Assembly: GCA_030248195.1 (NCBI GenBank)
Contig: JASAND010006425.1
Location: 1 to 64,000 of the forward strand
Reading direction: 5' to 3'
DNA from: Trissonchulus latispiculum
Taxonomy: Eukaryota > Nematoda > Enoplea > Enoplida > Ironidae
DNA: 64,000 bases
Positions 42,517 to 52,717 of this stretch are shown one piece after another. A program made the position numbers and the translations under genes. The first letter of the stretch is position 1. Every line of letters starts with the position of its first letter. The notes under the pieces are model-generated. The model saw only the letters and a program-made list of their open reading frames with translations, was not told the origin of the DNA and searched no databases.

Positions 42517-44494
42517 GAATGAAGAAAATGAGAAGGCGAGTAGTCACTTGTATCAAATAAGGAAATATCATTGTACATATCTTTGTATACATTATCAGTC
42601 TGAACAAAATAGCATAAAGAATCAGTATCAGGAATAGAAGCTTGGCATGATTATTATACTTTGGTGCAATGTAACTATAGTGAAAATCGTACATAAGATA
42701 TTTAGACAAATCAAGGACACTAAATCCAACGAAAACAGGTATACATAACGTTACAGAAACTCTATTCATAGATATGGCAACTAAATTTTCAGAAAATGTT
42801 ACAGCACGATTGAACCTTGGTTTAGCGGTCAATTTTACAAATTTACGTTCAGTTGTGGTAAGTTGAACAGATTGGAATGCTCGGACGTCTTCCATCGTTT
42901 TTCCGAATACAGCGTTGTTTAGCAACTTAAAGAGGTCTATTTCAAAGTCACTTTTAGCAGTTTTTCGCATATCAGTATTAAACATAATATATGGCTTCAT
43001 CCAAGTGCGTTGTTCGAATCGGAGGACTCTGTGAACATGCGTCAGTTTAAGTCCAAGTTTCAGATACAGACGGAGGTTTCGGTAGTGGACAATATAATTG
43101 GTTTTGGAGCGGGGGTGGGGACCACTTTTTCAACTTTGGATGGCGTTGTACCCAGATCTTCGCAAAGAGCGTGCGCAAAAGGACTCAATATTTCTCCGGT
43201 AATTTGGACTTTTTCAGGCGCTAGAGGGTAGTCATTATGTAAGTTATGTAGTTGTTGTGGCTAGTCGAAGAAGCTTTTGAATCATAGACCATCCGTATAA
43301 ATTGTTGGCATCGAAATACATGATCCAAGAGTTTGGTTGCGACGGATCGTAATTGGGAATCTCAGGATTGTTAGCTTTTGTGAACCTGTGAGAAATCATG
43401 GAAATACCTCCTCGAATTCCTTTTTCAAAAAACAGATACATATCTGGATCTTGGAGGAGCTCAAGCCAGACTTTAGTCATTTTGAGGCAAGCGTCCCATG
43501 CAAATGAGGGTAGAGTAAAATAGTGGGAGGGATCAAGCTTATAATTTTGTAGTGCGAAATGGCCAAAATTTTCGAAAACGTCAGCAAGCAAAAAGAACAT
43601 CCGTTTTTAAATACAAGTCGTGATATTCTGTTAAGATGAGCCTGCTGCTTAGGACAAAGTTTACTGAAGACAATAAAAAACGTAACGAAAATGTACCTGA
43701 TGATGACGATGATGATGACCTTGCTCTTTCTTTCGCATTGGACCGCTTGCCGCTATCGCAATCATAGGCATAGTGTCCACGTTCTCAACAGGCGTAGCAA
43801 CGTCCCTTAAATTTCCATGGTTGTCTGTCTTTGTATCCCTTCTGAGTGGACGATAGTAGGGCACTATTTTCGCCAGTTTCTTCACTGCTGCTGTGCTTGC
43901 TTTCTTCATGCAAAAGCCTTGCTGTGACAAACTCAAAAGTGAGGTCATCTGCCCGGGATTCCAACGCAGTGATTAAGCTTGCATACGTTTCAGGTAAGCT
44001 GCTGAGAAGAGTTGTAACTAGATCTTCGGATATGGGAGCATCAATCGCTTCTAGCTGGTCAGCCAAACCCCGGACGCGGTTGATGTGGGCGATCATATCT
44101 TCGTCACTTCTCTTCGTTACTGTGAAAACCTGACGCCGTAGGAACAACTTGTTCGCCAACGTACGGCGTTCGTGAATCGAGCACAGCTTATTCCAGGCTT
44201 CCTGGGCAGTTCTTGAGGCTCTCACCAACTGCAGCTGTCGATCCTCCAAATTCAAACAGATAATTGCCAATGCCTTCCGACCTTTCTGACGGAACTCCGT
44301 TCTTTGTTTTTCAGTAGCTCTCTCGGGCTTCTCCGCCGTCCCATCCACATGGCACCATAGTCCCTTCTCTTCAAGGATCAGCTGAATCTTGAATTTCCAC
44401 AGGCTGAAATTCGTCCCATCGAACTTATCGATGCGCACTAATCCGTCGGACTCCTTGGTACCCATGTTAGCATACAACGCCTGGGCCCATAACC
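42517..44494 (-). repeat. Chimeric tandem unit 3, deletion with filler DNA
   Basis: polB part as before. The LTR is cut after ~65 bp, a 24-bp GATGATGAC-type filler follows (about 43695-43720), and then gag resumes. It runs into the true copia 5' LTR at 44495. Confidence 0.8.
43785..44465 (-). pseudogene. Copia gag, unit 3
   Basis: Same 226-codon frame as at 39782-40462 with at least one substitution (HINR for HINH) and the same TGA inside the zinc knuckle. This copy lies in the normal place behind the 5' LTR and PBS. Confidence 0.85.
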
Positions 44495-44656
44495 TGTTAA
44501 GATGAGCCGCTGCTTAGGACAAAGTTTACTGAAGACAATAAAAAACGTAACGAAAATGTAGGAAGACAAATGAGTTCTCACAAAAGAACCGTTACTATAT
44601 CATCTTATACTTAAATGTAGCGGATGGAAGCTTGTTAAAACTTTAAACTTCCAACA
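44495..44656 (-). repeat. Copia 5' LTR
   Basis: 162 bp. Differs from the 3' LTR by several substitutions and indels (e.g. GAGCCGC for GAGCCTGC, TCTCAC for TCTAAC). Followed on the minus strand by the PBS. Confidence 0.85.
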
Positions 44657-45141
44657 TATTCCACTAAAGTTTGAATGTGAAACACATCCCAAAAGTTTTT
44701 TGCATGTTCGTAGTCGTCATCACTAATATTATTTTCATTCAACTCATTCCAAAATTGTTCCTTTGGTGGTAGCTGAATTTCGTCAAATTTTGCCCAGGAA
44801 TCCATATAATCGTACGGATAAACTCCTTTGCGTAGCAACACTTTCATTTCAGTTTCAGCAAATTCATTTGACATAGCTTTAAACTTTTGCACCCCTTCTT
44901 TTGATAAGTTTGTTACAAGAGATTCCAGGGAGCAGGTTAAAAACTGAAAAGTGTCTATGAATCTTATTTTCCATTTGCCACTGTCTTCGTCATTCTCGTC
45001 GTCAGCTTCGTCATCAATGAATCCATTTTGTCCTCGAAAAGGCATTCTTCTTTTGGTTAGGGTAGAACTGATATAATCTGCCATTCCTTTTAGAATGCAA
45101 TCCAAAGAGAGGCCAAGGTGGTTGCAAATTACTCCAATTTC
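44657..45141 (-). pseudogene. Polinton DNA polymerase B, middle exon
   Basis: Begins at a splice acceptor (CTTCAG, exon from 45141) with EIGVICNHLGLSL. It contains FIDTFQFLTCSLESLVTNLS, LLRKGVYPYDYMDSWAKF and QLPPKEQFWNEL..DYEHAKNFWDVF, the segment before the palm of Polinton PolB. It is interrupted by the copia 5' LTR after LVEY and resumes at 38725. Confidence 0.85.
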
Positions 45142-45250
45142 CTGAAGTGTAGAAAATTAATTGATATTAAGTATTATAATACTGTTTAAATACTTTTGCA
45201 TTTTTAGAAAAGCATTTCATATTTAACCTTAAATAAGCTGTTATACTTAC
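45142..45250 (-). other. Spliceosomal intron in polB (109 bp)
   Basis: Donor GTAAGT (from 45250), acceptor TTCTACACTTCAG (to 45142). Removal joins IIMQ to EIGV in phase 0, matching the family's continuous text. Confidence 0.75.
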
Positions 45251-45531
45251 TTGCATAATAATATGACCATCATATCTTCTTAAATTATGGATGGCAACAA
45301 CTATATCTCGGCTTAAGCGAAATCCCTGTTGCAGCTATTGTGGGCGGCGCCTCGGTACTTTCCGCAGAAGTGGCAGTGGCCACGAACAGAGCGTTCTCCA
45401 TTGAATAATTTATTGCACAAGTAACACTCCTTAGACTCATTATGCTTTCTTTCTTCCTCAGTTGTCAATTCTAATGTTGCAGCTTCCTTCAGCTTATTTT
45501 GGACCTGATCGTTTTTCTAAAAGCATAACCT
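45251..45531 (-). pseudogene. Polinton polB upstream exon: HCH zinc-binding and exonuclease start
   Basis: CYLCNKLF..VRGHCHFCGKYRGAAHNSCN, the HNH/zinc-like block that precedes PolB in many Polintons, then after a one-base frame break VVAIHNLRRYDGHIIMQ, the exonuclease-domain start. The break lies in AACAGGGATTTCG near 45335. The exon may start at an acceptor near 45522-45531. Confidence 0.75.
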
Positions 45532-45553
45532 TCGATTAAATGGAGCATGTGCT

Positions 45554-45925
45554 TCAGCTATGCTTCAGCATCCAAATTTTCAGTCCATAATAGTCCTCCA
45601 GTACATCTTCAATGGCAGTTTTTATAGTTGACAATTGGGAGAAAAGGAAAATGAACACATCACTTCCAGGTTCGTTTGGGAGAAGAGTTAGTTTTCTGAG
45701 AGATTTGTTTAAAGCAGTTTGGGTGAATCTCGTTTTACATCTGGGTTGTTTGGTGGCTCTGACTTGCTCCTCTTCCTCCGTTAGACGTCTTCTTCGAGTG
45801 GATATATCATCATTGCCTTGAAGGAGGCAGTCTTTGGGCTCAAGGATTTGTCTGTGTTCATGTACTTCTCTAATGTGACGATTTAAGGTTTTCTTCTGTT
45901 TGAAGGATTTATTACAAGATGAGCA
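45554..45925 (-). pseudogene. Polinton polB N-terminal exon with C2H2 zinc finger
   Basis: After acceptor TATTTTAG the frame reads CSSCNKSFKQKKTLNRHIREVHEH, a classical C2H2 finger (C-X2-C, H-X4-H). An acidic/basic linker follows, then an LNKSLRKLTLLP and FLFSQLSTIKTAIEDVL segment and a stop at 45554. N-terminal C2H2 fingers are seen on polB genes of some metazoan Polintons; the assignment is from context. The first exon was not found. Confidence 0.6.
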
Positions 45926-46485
45926 CTAAAATAAAGCACAGTAAGGATAATTTTTGATAAACTGGAACCAAAGCAACTATGCTAAGTTAATTATTATTTA
46001 GCCAGAAATTGAACCTGTAACTTATTAACGCTATCTCTTTGAGTGGTAATTGTCCATCTCTAAAACTCAGATCACTAGCAATTGTGGTAGTCTAAACAAA
46101 AATAAAAGCTCCCGTTATTTGCTAACGAATGATATCCGACTTGATATGTTTTTGAAAGAATTTTAAAAATCGAAAAACTAATTACCATATTAGCTGATTG
46201 AATTAGCAGAATTCGGAATTTCTAAAGATTTACACGAAAATCGGTTTTCTGATGTTATTTCCTTTCGAATGATACCCGACTTGATATGTTTTTGAAAGAA
46301 TTTTAAAAATCGAAAAACTAATTAGCATATTAACTGATTGAATTAGCAGAATTCGGAATTTCTAAAGATTAACAATCAGACTGATGCTGACCAAGCATTC
46401 TTGTCGTGCTGACCAAACGGCGTTGTGAAATATTCTATGTCATTCAGGCAACACAACTAAACTCCAGAATAAGTGAAATTTTCAG
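45926..46485. repeat. Intergenic with two ~140-bp direct repeats
   Basis: GAATGATAYCCGACTTGATA recurs at about 46125 and 46266, each followed by the same AGAATTTTAAAAATCG and GAATTAGCAGAATTCGGAAT text. It lies between the divergent polB and the plus-strand gene remnant, so it may contain a promoter; no motif was recognised. Confidence 0.65.
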
Positions 46486-46914
46486 AAAAGGCACAGCTAC
46501 TTTGAGCACTGGTCTGAAGTCGGTATGTTCGTTTCGAAGCACGTTTATATTAAGCATGCTAAAAATTCCAAAGAAACTGCTGGAAAGTTTACTGGTAATA
46601 GTAAAAAAATAACAAATCTGATCAAAGCCTGTGTTAGAAACCCACAAAATCAAAGAAGAGATTTCTGGATATCCAGAAAGAACGTTTTTGTCCTCGCAAG
46701 AGCATTTGACAATAACATTGGAATGGAACAAACAAGAATGGGGAAGACAGCAAATGCATTTGCGTAAGAAACATATTAACCCAAGCATTATTTACATCAT
46801 TTAATTACTTTGCTATAATCTGGTTGCATTTTAAATTTGTGATTCATTTATATTTAATTTCAGGTCGTCTATGACGAGAAAGACGAATTCGTCCTCACAG
46901 CGTATCCACTTTAG
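46486..46914 (+). pseudogene. Small spliced gene remnant, possible BECR-fold RNase-like domain
   Basis: Exon 46486-46763 (acceptor TTTTCAG, donor GTAAGA), intron 46764-46863, exon 46864-46914 ending DEFVLTAYPL and TAG; AATAAA follows near 47003. Exon 1 has HVYIKHA, KFTGNSKKITNLIKACVRNP and a NVFVLARAF strand. The pattern of an early His, a K/R helix and a C-terminal TAYP resembles BECR-type RNases seen in phage and polymorphic toxins; this is pattern memory only. Splicing leaves the exons out of frame unless a 2-nt indel near 46715 is real, so it is probably broken. No ATG was assigned. Confidence 0.4.
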
Positions 46915-47259
46915 AAATTAACAAAACTTAAGTATTATCAGCAGTTCTATCTTTGTACTTGTATACATATATAGTAGGTAAAAATAATGTATACGTATGA
47001 ATATCAATAAAATCCATATTTCCCTTGATTTCGCAAATGTTAGCAAAGTTTTGTTAAGGTGCAAATTTCTTAATATTTGCAATTTTTGCTGTCACAAGCT
47101 ATTACCGACGCCAAGCTCTTAGCTTCAGGTAGCGAGTTCTCATGTCAATTGTCAAAAAAAGTGCGCCAGAAATTGTTATATAATTCGAAGAACCCTTTTC
47201 TCGTCTTCATTCGTAATTTCTTTCTTTCGCTAATACTTGCTACTTGAGGCTGCTACTAA
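46915..47259. other. Intergenic
   Basis: 3' end of the previous gene (AATAAA about 47003), then A/T-rich text up to the RING gene. The region 47205-47259 is pyrimidine-rich. No element recognised. Confidence 0.4.
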
Positions 47260-49394
47260 TTGTCCAACAACGTTCAAGATCTAGCCAACTTGCTCACATC
47301 AGTCCTGTCACAGGCACTGGCTGAGCAGGACATGCTGTGGGATCTGTTTCATAGTGAAGAAGCTCACCCTCCTGTCATTCCTGCTTCAGATCCCTGCGTC
47401 ATTTGCCATGAGGAAGCGCCAAGCTGCAACTTTGATGGTTGCGCTCCCTCATGCTCCAGCCGCCCCCGATTATGTCTGGAATGCTGCATCCAGACAGTGC
47501 AGGCAAATTTTGTCAATTGCCCCTAGTGCCGCGTAGTGTTCAGCGGATACTACGATGGGAATCACTTTCATCCGGTAAGCTTAAGGTCTATGTAAATTAA
47601 TGTCTAGGTTACTATCATTATTAATACTCTCAGAGCAGTCGTTAGTTAGTTAGGTTAGTTTCTTTTCAACCAACGGAGGTGACAGCATAAAGCTTCCGTT
47701 TAGAAGATTTGCAGGATACTCACGACATTCCTCAAGTTTCTGGAATCAGGACAGTATATTCATAGTTTGTTTAGCTTGATTGCGACAAAGAGGGTTCTTT
47801 TAATTTATTTCACAGCACCTGACTATGTATTTCAATATATGAATTACAGTGAAATGATTCCAAAATCCAGTACATCAGAGAAGTTTTACAGGCACTAAAA
47901 GTTGTCCGCATAATAACTTAATCATTATATATTCTATAAATGATTACCATTAATTATTCTGCCTTTACTTTGCTATAATATGTTTCTGTTTTCTTTATAG
48001 GTGCCAGTTGATCAATGCCAGCAACAATGGCATTCAACCAATTGGCTGGGTAAGTAACATTTAATGTTTAACTTAAAGTCGTGGAAACAAAGTTATATTT
48101 GCTTAAGTATGCAAACAAATTGCATTTCAAAAATGGGGGACGGGAGGTTTATTGTAAGGCTGGTTTGAAAAATCAGACATTTTCTGCAGGTACATAACCT
48201 CTCATCAGAAAAGAAATTCTTAATACACTGAAAATTTGTTTTCAAATGATACCTTTCACACCTTAGCTTCAACAAATTATGAAACTTTTATTATAAACGC
48301 ATTGCCGTAATTTTATTTCCTTTGTTAAATCTATTATAAAAGATCAAATTCTTAATAGTAGAGAAAATTTGCTTTTGAATGATACCCTTCACGGCTGCTT
48401 TTCAACAAATTACAAAACTTTTGTCTCTAATGCATAGGTCTTATTTGATTTCCTGCGTGAATAGTATGTAAACAATTGCCCTTCATATCAGGGGACGGGT
48501 GGTTTATTGGAATTTCTAAGGTTGGTTTGAAAAATCAGACATTTTCTGTAGGTACACAACCTCTCATCAAAAGTTCTTAATACACTGAAAATTTGCTTTC
48601 AAATGATACCTTTCACACCTGTGTTTCAACAAATTATGAAACTCTTGTTTTAAACGCATTGCCGTAATTTTATTTCCTTCGTTAAATCTACAAAAACCCA
48701 GATTCTTAATAGTAGAGAAAATTTGCTTTTGAATGATAGCCTTCACGGCTGCTTTTCAACAAATTACGAAACTTTTGTCTCTAATGCATAGGTCTTATTT
48801 GATTTCCTGCGTTAAAAGTATGTAAACAGGTTGCCTTTCAAATTTAAAGTCTGGGAGGTTTACCTGAAATTGTAAGGATGTTTTGAAAAACTATACAAAT
48901 TTTGTACTAGTAAACAACCTCTCATAAAAACTAAATTCTTCATAGTACAGAAAATTTGCTTTCAAATGATACCGTTCACACCTTGGTTTAAGCAAATTAT
49001 GAAACTTTTATTTTTAAGCGCATGGCCGTAATTTAATTTCCTTTGTTAAATCTACAATAAAAACCCAAATTCTTAGAAAATTTGCTTTTGAATTAGAGTC
49101 TTCACTTATAATCATTTTTTGAATGAGGAATATTATTTAAGAAAGAGTTTGAGAAATAATTTATACTGAAAAATATTCAGAAACAATTGCTAGACTCATG
49201 TTGAACCGAAAATAGGCATAGCCTAGTGATTGATGTCAATTTTGAAGTTGTGTATTTTTTAGAATTATCAGCCGGCGGCCCACGATTATGATTCCGACGA
49301 TCTGTGGTCCGTCAATGGTGCTGCATCAGATACGGATGAGTACCTTTCTAAAGAAGAGGAATCCGACGAAGACGGAAGAGTTGAAACCGACTAA
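47260..49394 (+). pseudogene. RING-finger protein gene, three exons, in-frame stop in the RING
   Basis: Exon 1 about 47260-47574, exon 2 48008-48049, exon 3 49263-49394. Donors are GTAAGC and GTAAGT; acceptors are CCAG and TTTTTTAG; all junctions are phase 0. A leucine-rich start (NNVQDLANLLTSVLSQAL) leads to CVICHEEAPSC...RLCLECCIQ...NCP-stop-CRVVF, a RING-like C-X2-C...C-X2-C...C-X2-C layout whose last pair is split by TAG (47524-47526). After the RING: GYYDGNHFHP, exon 2 NASNNGIQPIGW, exon 3 NYQPAAHDYDSDD and an acidic end EEESDEDGRVETD. The upstream start is TTG, with no in-frame ATG before a stop. AATAAA lies near 49447. Likely role: E3 ubiquitin ligase; family unknown. Confidence 0.6.
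48095..49100. repeat. Intronic tandem repeat, ~360-bp unit, about 2.8 copies
   Basis: Units begin near 48110, 48469 and 48827 (ATGYAAACA..TTGC, then a GGGACGGG/GTCTGGG-type word, GGTTTGAAAAA, AACCTCTCAT). Within each unit two half-repeats carry AAATTTGCTTTTGAATGAT or AATTTGCTTTCAAATGATAC. It lies in intron 2 of the RING gene. Confidence 0.8.
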
Positions 49395-50022
49395 AAAAGC
49401 GAGACTTTTTAAACGGTTTTTGCTCGTGTTTGTTTTTTTATTATGTAATAAATGTAATTCATTCAATCATCAAGAGATAAGGCTAATGTACATTAGAATG
49501 TCTTTTAAGTATCAGTCATCTGAGTGACAGGTTTGCCACAACCTCCAAGCAGAGCTGTATTGGAGAAATTTAATAATGGAACAATTTCAGTATTACTTTA
49601 CTACAGTAGAAAGCACTAGAAAAGCGGTGACTGAATGCCGTATTAAATTTTTAAATTACAACATCAGTGGAAAGTGCGAAGCAGGAGATACAAAAACTTA
49701 ATAAAGAAAGTAAATTTTACTACACAAAAACTTTCAATTTTACTCAGTGCTTTACAGCATGAAACAACTTGTTTAATAGTTGCAAAGCAAAGTGTTGCAA
49801 ACTGAGGCAAAGTTTCTTTAATTCTAAAGCAGCATGGCGCTATTTTCTTTAAATCTGTCATCAGTCTGACAGGTTGCCGGTAATATCAAAGAAGGTACGA
49901 AGGAGGAGGTGCTGGAATCCCCATATCTACACTACTATCCCATAGAAATAACCCGTTTAGTGCTAATTTCTAATTCAAACATCCTAATTTCTAACATAGG
50001 AAGAAAACAATGAACACACAGA
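49395..50022. other. 3' flank, non-coding
   Basis: Polyadenylation signal AATAAA near 49447, then A/T-rich text with no element ends. It ends at the foldback MITE's target duplication. Confidence 0.4.
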
Positions 50023-50626
50023 GGATCTTTTCTTCAATATCCCCCCCAGCCCAGAAATAGTTAACGGCTCAACCGATTTTGTTCAAATTTGGAGGGTAGA
50101 GTGCCCGATGCTTCCTGAATACAAAAATTTAAAAAAATTTCAAAAATTTAAAATTTTTAAAAATTTTAAAATTTTTAAAATTTTAAATTTTTCAATTTTT
50201 TTCGGATAGAATAGAACACGCTGAACATTTTTCATCATTGCACCAACATCTGAAACCGTGTTCTGCGTTCGGTACAGCCGTTCAAAATCTGGAGATCAAA
50301 GGTAAATGCCGACCTTTTATTGGTCAACTATAACGGCGGCATTTACCTTTGATCTCCAGATTTTGAACGGCTGTACCGAACGCAGAACACGGTTTCAGAT
50401 GTTGGTGCAATGATGAAAAATGTTCAGCGTGTTCTATTCTATCCGAAAAAAATTGAAAAATTTAAAATTTTAAAAATTTTAAAATTTTTAAAAATTTAAA
50501 AATTTTGAAATTTTTTTTAAATTTTTGTATTCAGGAAGCATCGGGCACTCTACCCTCCAAATTTGAACAAAATCGGTTGAGCCGTTAACTATTTCTGGGC
50601 TGGGGGGGATATTGAAGAAAAGATCC
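50023..50626. mobile_element. 604-bp foldback MITE with ~287-bp arms and 8-bp target duplication
   Basis: Starts GGATCTTTTC and ends with its complement. Arms 50023-50310 and 50338-50626 pair almost perfectly around a 27-nt loop. Flanks are CACACAGA at 50015-50022 and 50627-50634. Each arm includes an AAAATTTT block and the GTTCTGCGTTCGGTACAGCC word. An 8-bp duplication fits hAT- or P-type transposases. Confidence 0.9.
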
Positions 50627-50714
50627 CACACAGACAATATAGTTTTCTGGAAGTTTTGTCCTGGTGGCGGGATAACAATCTTCATAAGATTCCACAACAC
50701 AAAGATACTGATGT

Positions 50715-51175
50715 TTCAGTCACTGAAACTGTAACTAGGTTTCAGTTTGTACAGGTTTCAGTTTCAGTCATTGCAACTGAAACTGAAACTCAAACTATTT
50801 TGGCAGGAAACCTGAAACTGAAACTTTTTTAGGCTGCCGACTGAAACTGAAACTGAAACTAATTTGGGTAAAAACCTGAAACTCGGACTGAAACTGGTTT
50901 CAGTCTTTCCATAAAACTTTTGAAGGTTTTGAACATTTTGTAGGTTTTGAACTTCGATTCTGTTAGTACTGCTGCAGCGGAGGCTGAATAAACATCAAAT
51001 TGCGCTTTGTGTCAACTCAGAAGGAAGGAAACCGTTCATTTTAAAGTGAGCTGAAACTGAAACTCTGACTGAAACTGAGATTATTTTTCGTTGCCGACTG
51101 AAACTGAAACTAAAGCTGAAACTATTTTGGTCCGCCGACTGAAACTGAAACTAAAATCGGCAACTGAAACAAAAC
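50715..51175. repeat. Degenerate ACTGAA / TTTCAG hexamer array
   Basis: Dense CTGAAACTGAAAC words and complements (GTTTCAGTTTCAG) mixed on both strands, with short spacers such as GGTTTCAGT..GGAAACCTGAAACT. Non-coding. Confidence 0.8.
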
Positions 51176-51504
51176 TACACAAAGATTATTCCAAGTTATA
51201 CAAGATCGTTTAAAAAACTGGAGTCGGTCGGACACCAGCTTAACCTAAAAATGCTGTTTATTCCCTTTAAGCACATTTTACAATGCCAACTTAGCATCCT
51301 TGCTCAGGCACATCAATGGCAGAAAACAAAAACGGCAACACTTTCTAAACAGTTAACTAAGTCACTAACAATCCCACCAAATCAATAATGCACGTATACG
51401 CCTCCTTTGTCATGACTAGTGGGAAAGTGTGGGAAGAACTGGTCATGGCGTGGCCTGATGTTAGTGGAAACATCGTTCATGCATACATATGTGTCGCAGT
51501 AAAG

Positions 51505-51720
51505 TAGTACATTTAGTGATGTACTACATCCCTAGAAAATTTCAGTGATGTACTACATCGCTAGTCAAGTTGTACATTGGAGGTTAAAAGCCTGAAATGT
51601 ACAACTTTACAGACAAATTTCAGTAATGTAGTACATCACTGAGTGATTGTTAGTGATGTAGTCTATCACTAAAACGTTTTCAGTAAATCAATACATTTAC
51701 GTTTGCTTCCTGTCTTTATG
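51505..51720. repeat. Self-complementary word array (AGTGATGTACTACATC)
   Basis: AGTGATGTACTACATCNCT recurs at about 51514, 51542 and 51635 in direct and inverse form, with AAATGTACAACTT complements around 51585. Ends CAGTAAA..TTTAC. Same building style as 63715-63900. Confidence 0.7.
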
Positions 51721-52684
51721 CTATAGAGGGAGAAAATTTACAAACTAAAGACTGGCTTTTTCCTACAGGGGGGTGGGCTCCCCCCCAGAAATTCGGTCCC
51801 CCCCAGACTTGGGTCGCCCACCCCCCAGAATCACCCCCCCCAGGATTCGCGCTTCCCCCCAGAACTCTAAAGTGCCCGGAAAAATAGGGTTTTGAGGGTA
51901 AATTTTCAAAAATGTTTTACCTGTTTTTAAGCATTTTTTAGCTATTTTAAGCTTAAATTTAAGTTAAAAATAGTTAATTTTTTAGCTCAGCAGCAAAAAA
52001 TAGCTATTTTTAGGCATTTTTCGGAAAATTTTTCTTCCCCCCCCCAGAAATCCGAGCCCCCCCTTTATGTTTTAGTAAGATTACTTTTTATTCCGTACTC
52101 TTATCACTCCAAAAAGGAGGGTTCTAAACTTGGTTTTCTTTTGGCCTTGAGTTAATTTTCCTTTTTTATTGTCTGAGAAGTTGTCTACCTCCCAGACTAC
52201 ACACCAGTCAGGTGTTGTTGCCCTCCTTTCCCCTTTCTTCTTCTTAGTGTCCAACAATTGTCCTCACCTGAACTTTTGGCCGAGGCTAGGGCCAACAAAG
52301 AAGAAATAGAAATTTACAAAAAATAGGCCCAAGTTGTAAAGATTAAAGGGGGGCGTTCCCTTTATTAATAATAATACTATAATAAAAAATAGCTAGGTAG
52401 GCGTAGGTAGATACGTGTTATATAATTTTGTGAATTTTAACTTATGGAAAGTTATGCAGCTTGCGCAATAATTCGCTAAAGTTCCGAAATTTCGTAAAAT
52501 TGCCCCTTTGGTTGCGTTTACGTGTTAAAGAAAATTTCGCCAAGTTTCGCCGAGTTTCAGCACCCAAAATTTATCAAAAATGGGTCAGCTGGAGGGCAAT
52601 AATTTCCAAATCTCATTAATTTCCACCCCTGACGGCCGGCCAACCCGGCACGCCTTCGAATGGCCAATGCTAAAGGTGGCGAGC
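51721..52684. other. Non-coding, includes dispersed G/C-run repeat copy 2
   Basis: 51745-51910 is the second copy of the 24905-25115 repeat. The remainder is A/T-rich with GCCAAGTTTCGCC-like words near 52540. No gene. Confidence 0.5.
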
Positions 52685-52717
52685 TTCTTGAAAGGTCTAG
52701 AACTTTCTAGAAGCTTT
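52685..52717. promoter_or_regulatory. Heat-shock element array (six nGAAn units)
   Basis: TTC at 52685, GAA at 52690, GTC at 52695, GAA at 52700, TTC at 52705, GAA at 52710: alternating inverted units at exact 5-bp steps, five of six perfect. This is the binding site consensus of HSF trimers. What it would drive is unclear; no ORF with known function lies within 1 kb downstream. Confidence 0.6.

Larger units (their letters stand above)
38726..44656 (-). mobile_element. Ty1/copia element inserted in polB, with tandem chimeric units inside
   Basis: 5' LTR 44495-44656 and 3' LTR 38726-38888 (about 162-163 bp; TGTTGGAAG...CTTAACA on the minus strand). The 5-bp target duplication GAATA lies at 38721-38725 and 44657-44661 (TATTC on plus). 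The primer-binding site GGTTATGGGCCCAG directly follows the 5' LTR (44481-44494) and a purine tract GAGGTGGAG precedes the 3' LTR (38889-38897). polB coding sequence joins across the insertion at VEY/HDL. Only gag and protease remain; integrase, RT and RNase H are absent. Between the LTRs, polB-plus-copia units are duplicated. Confidence 0.85.
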
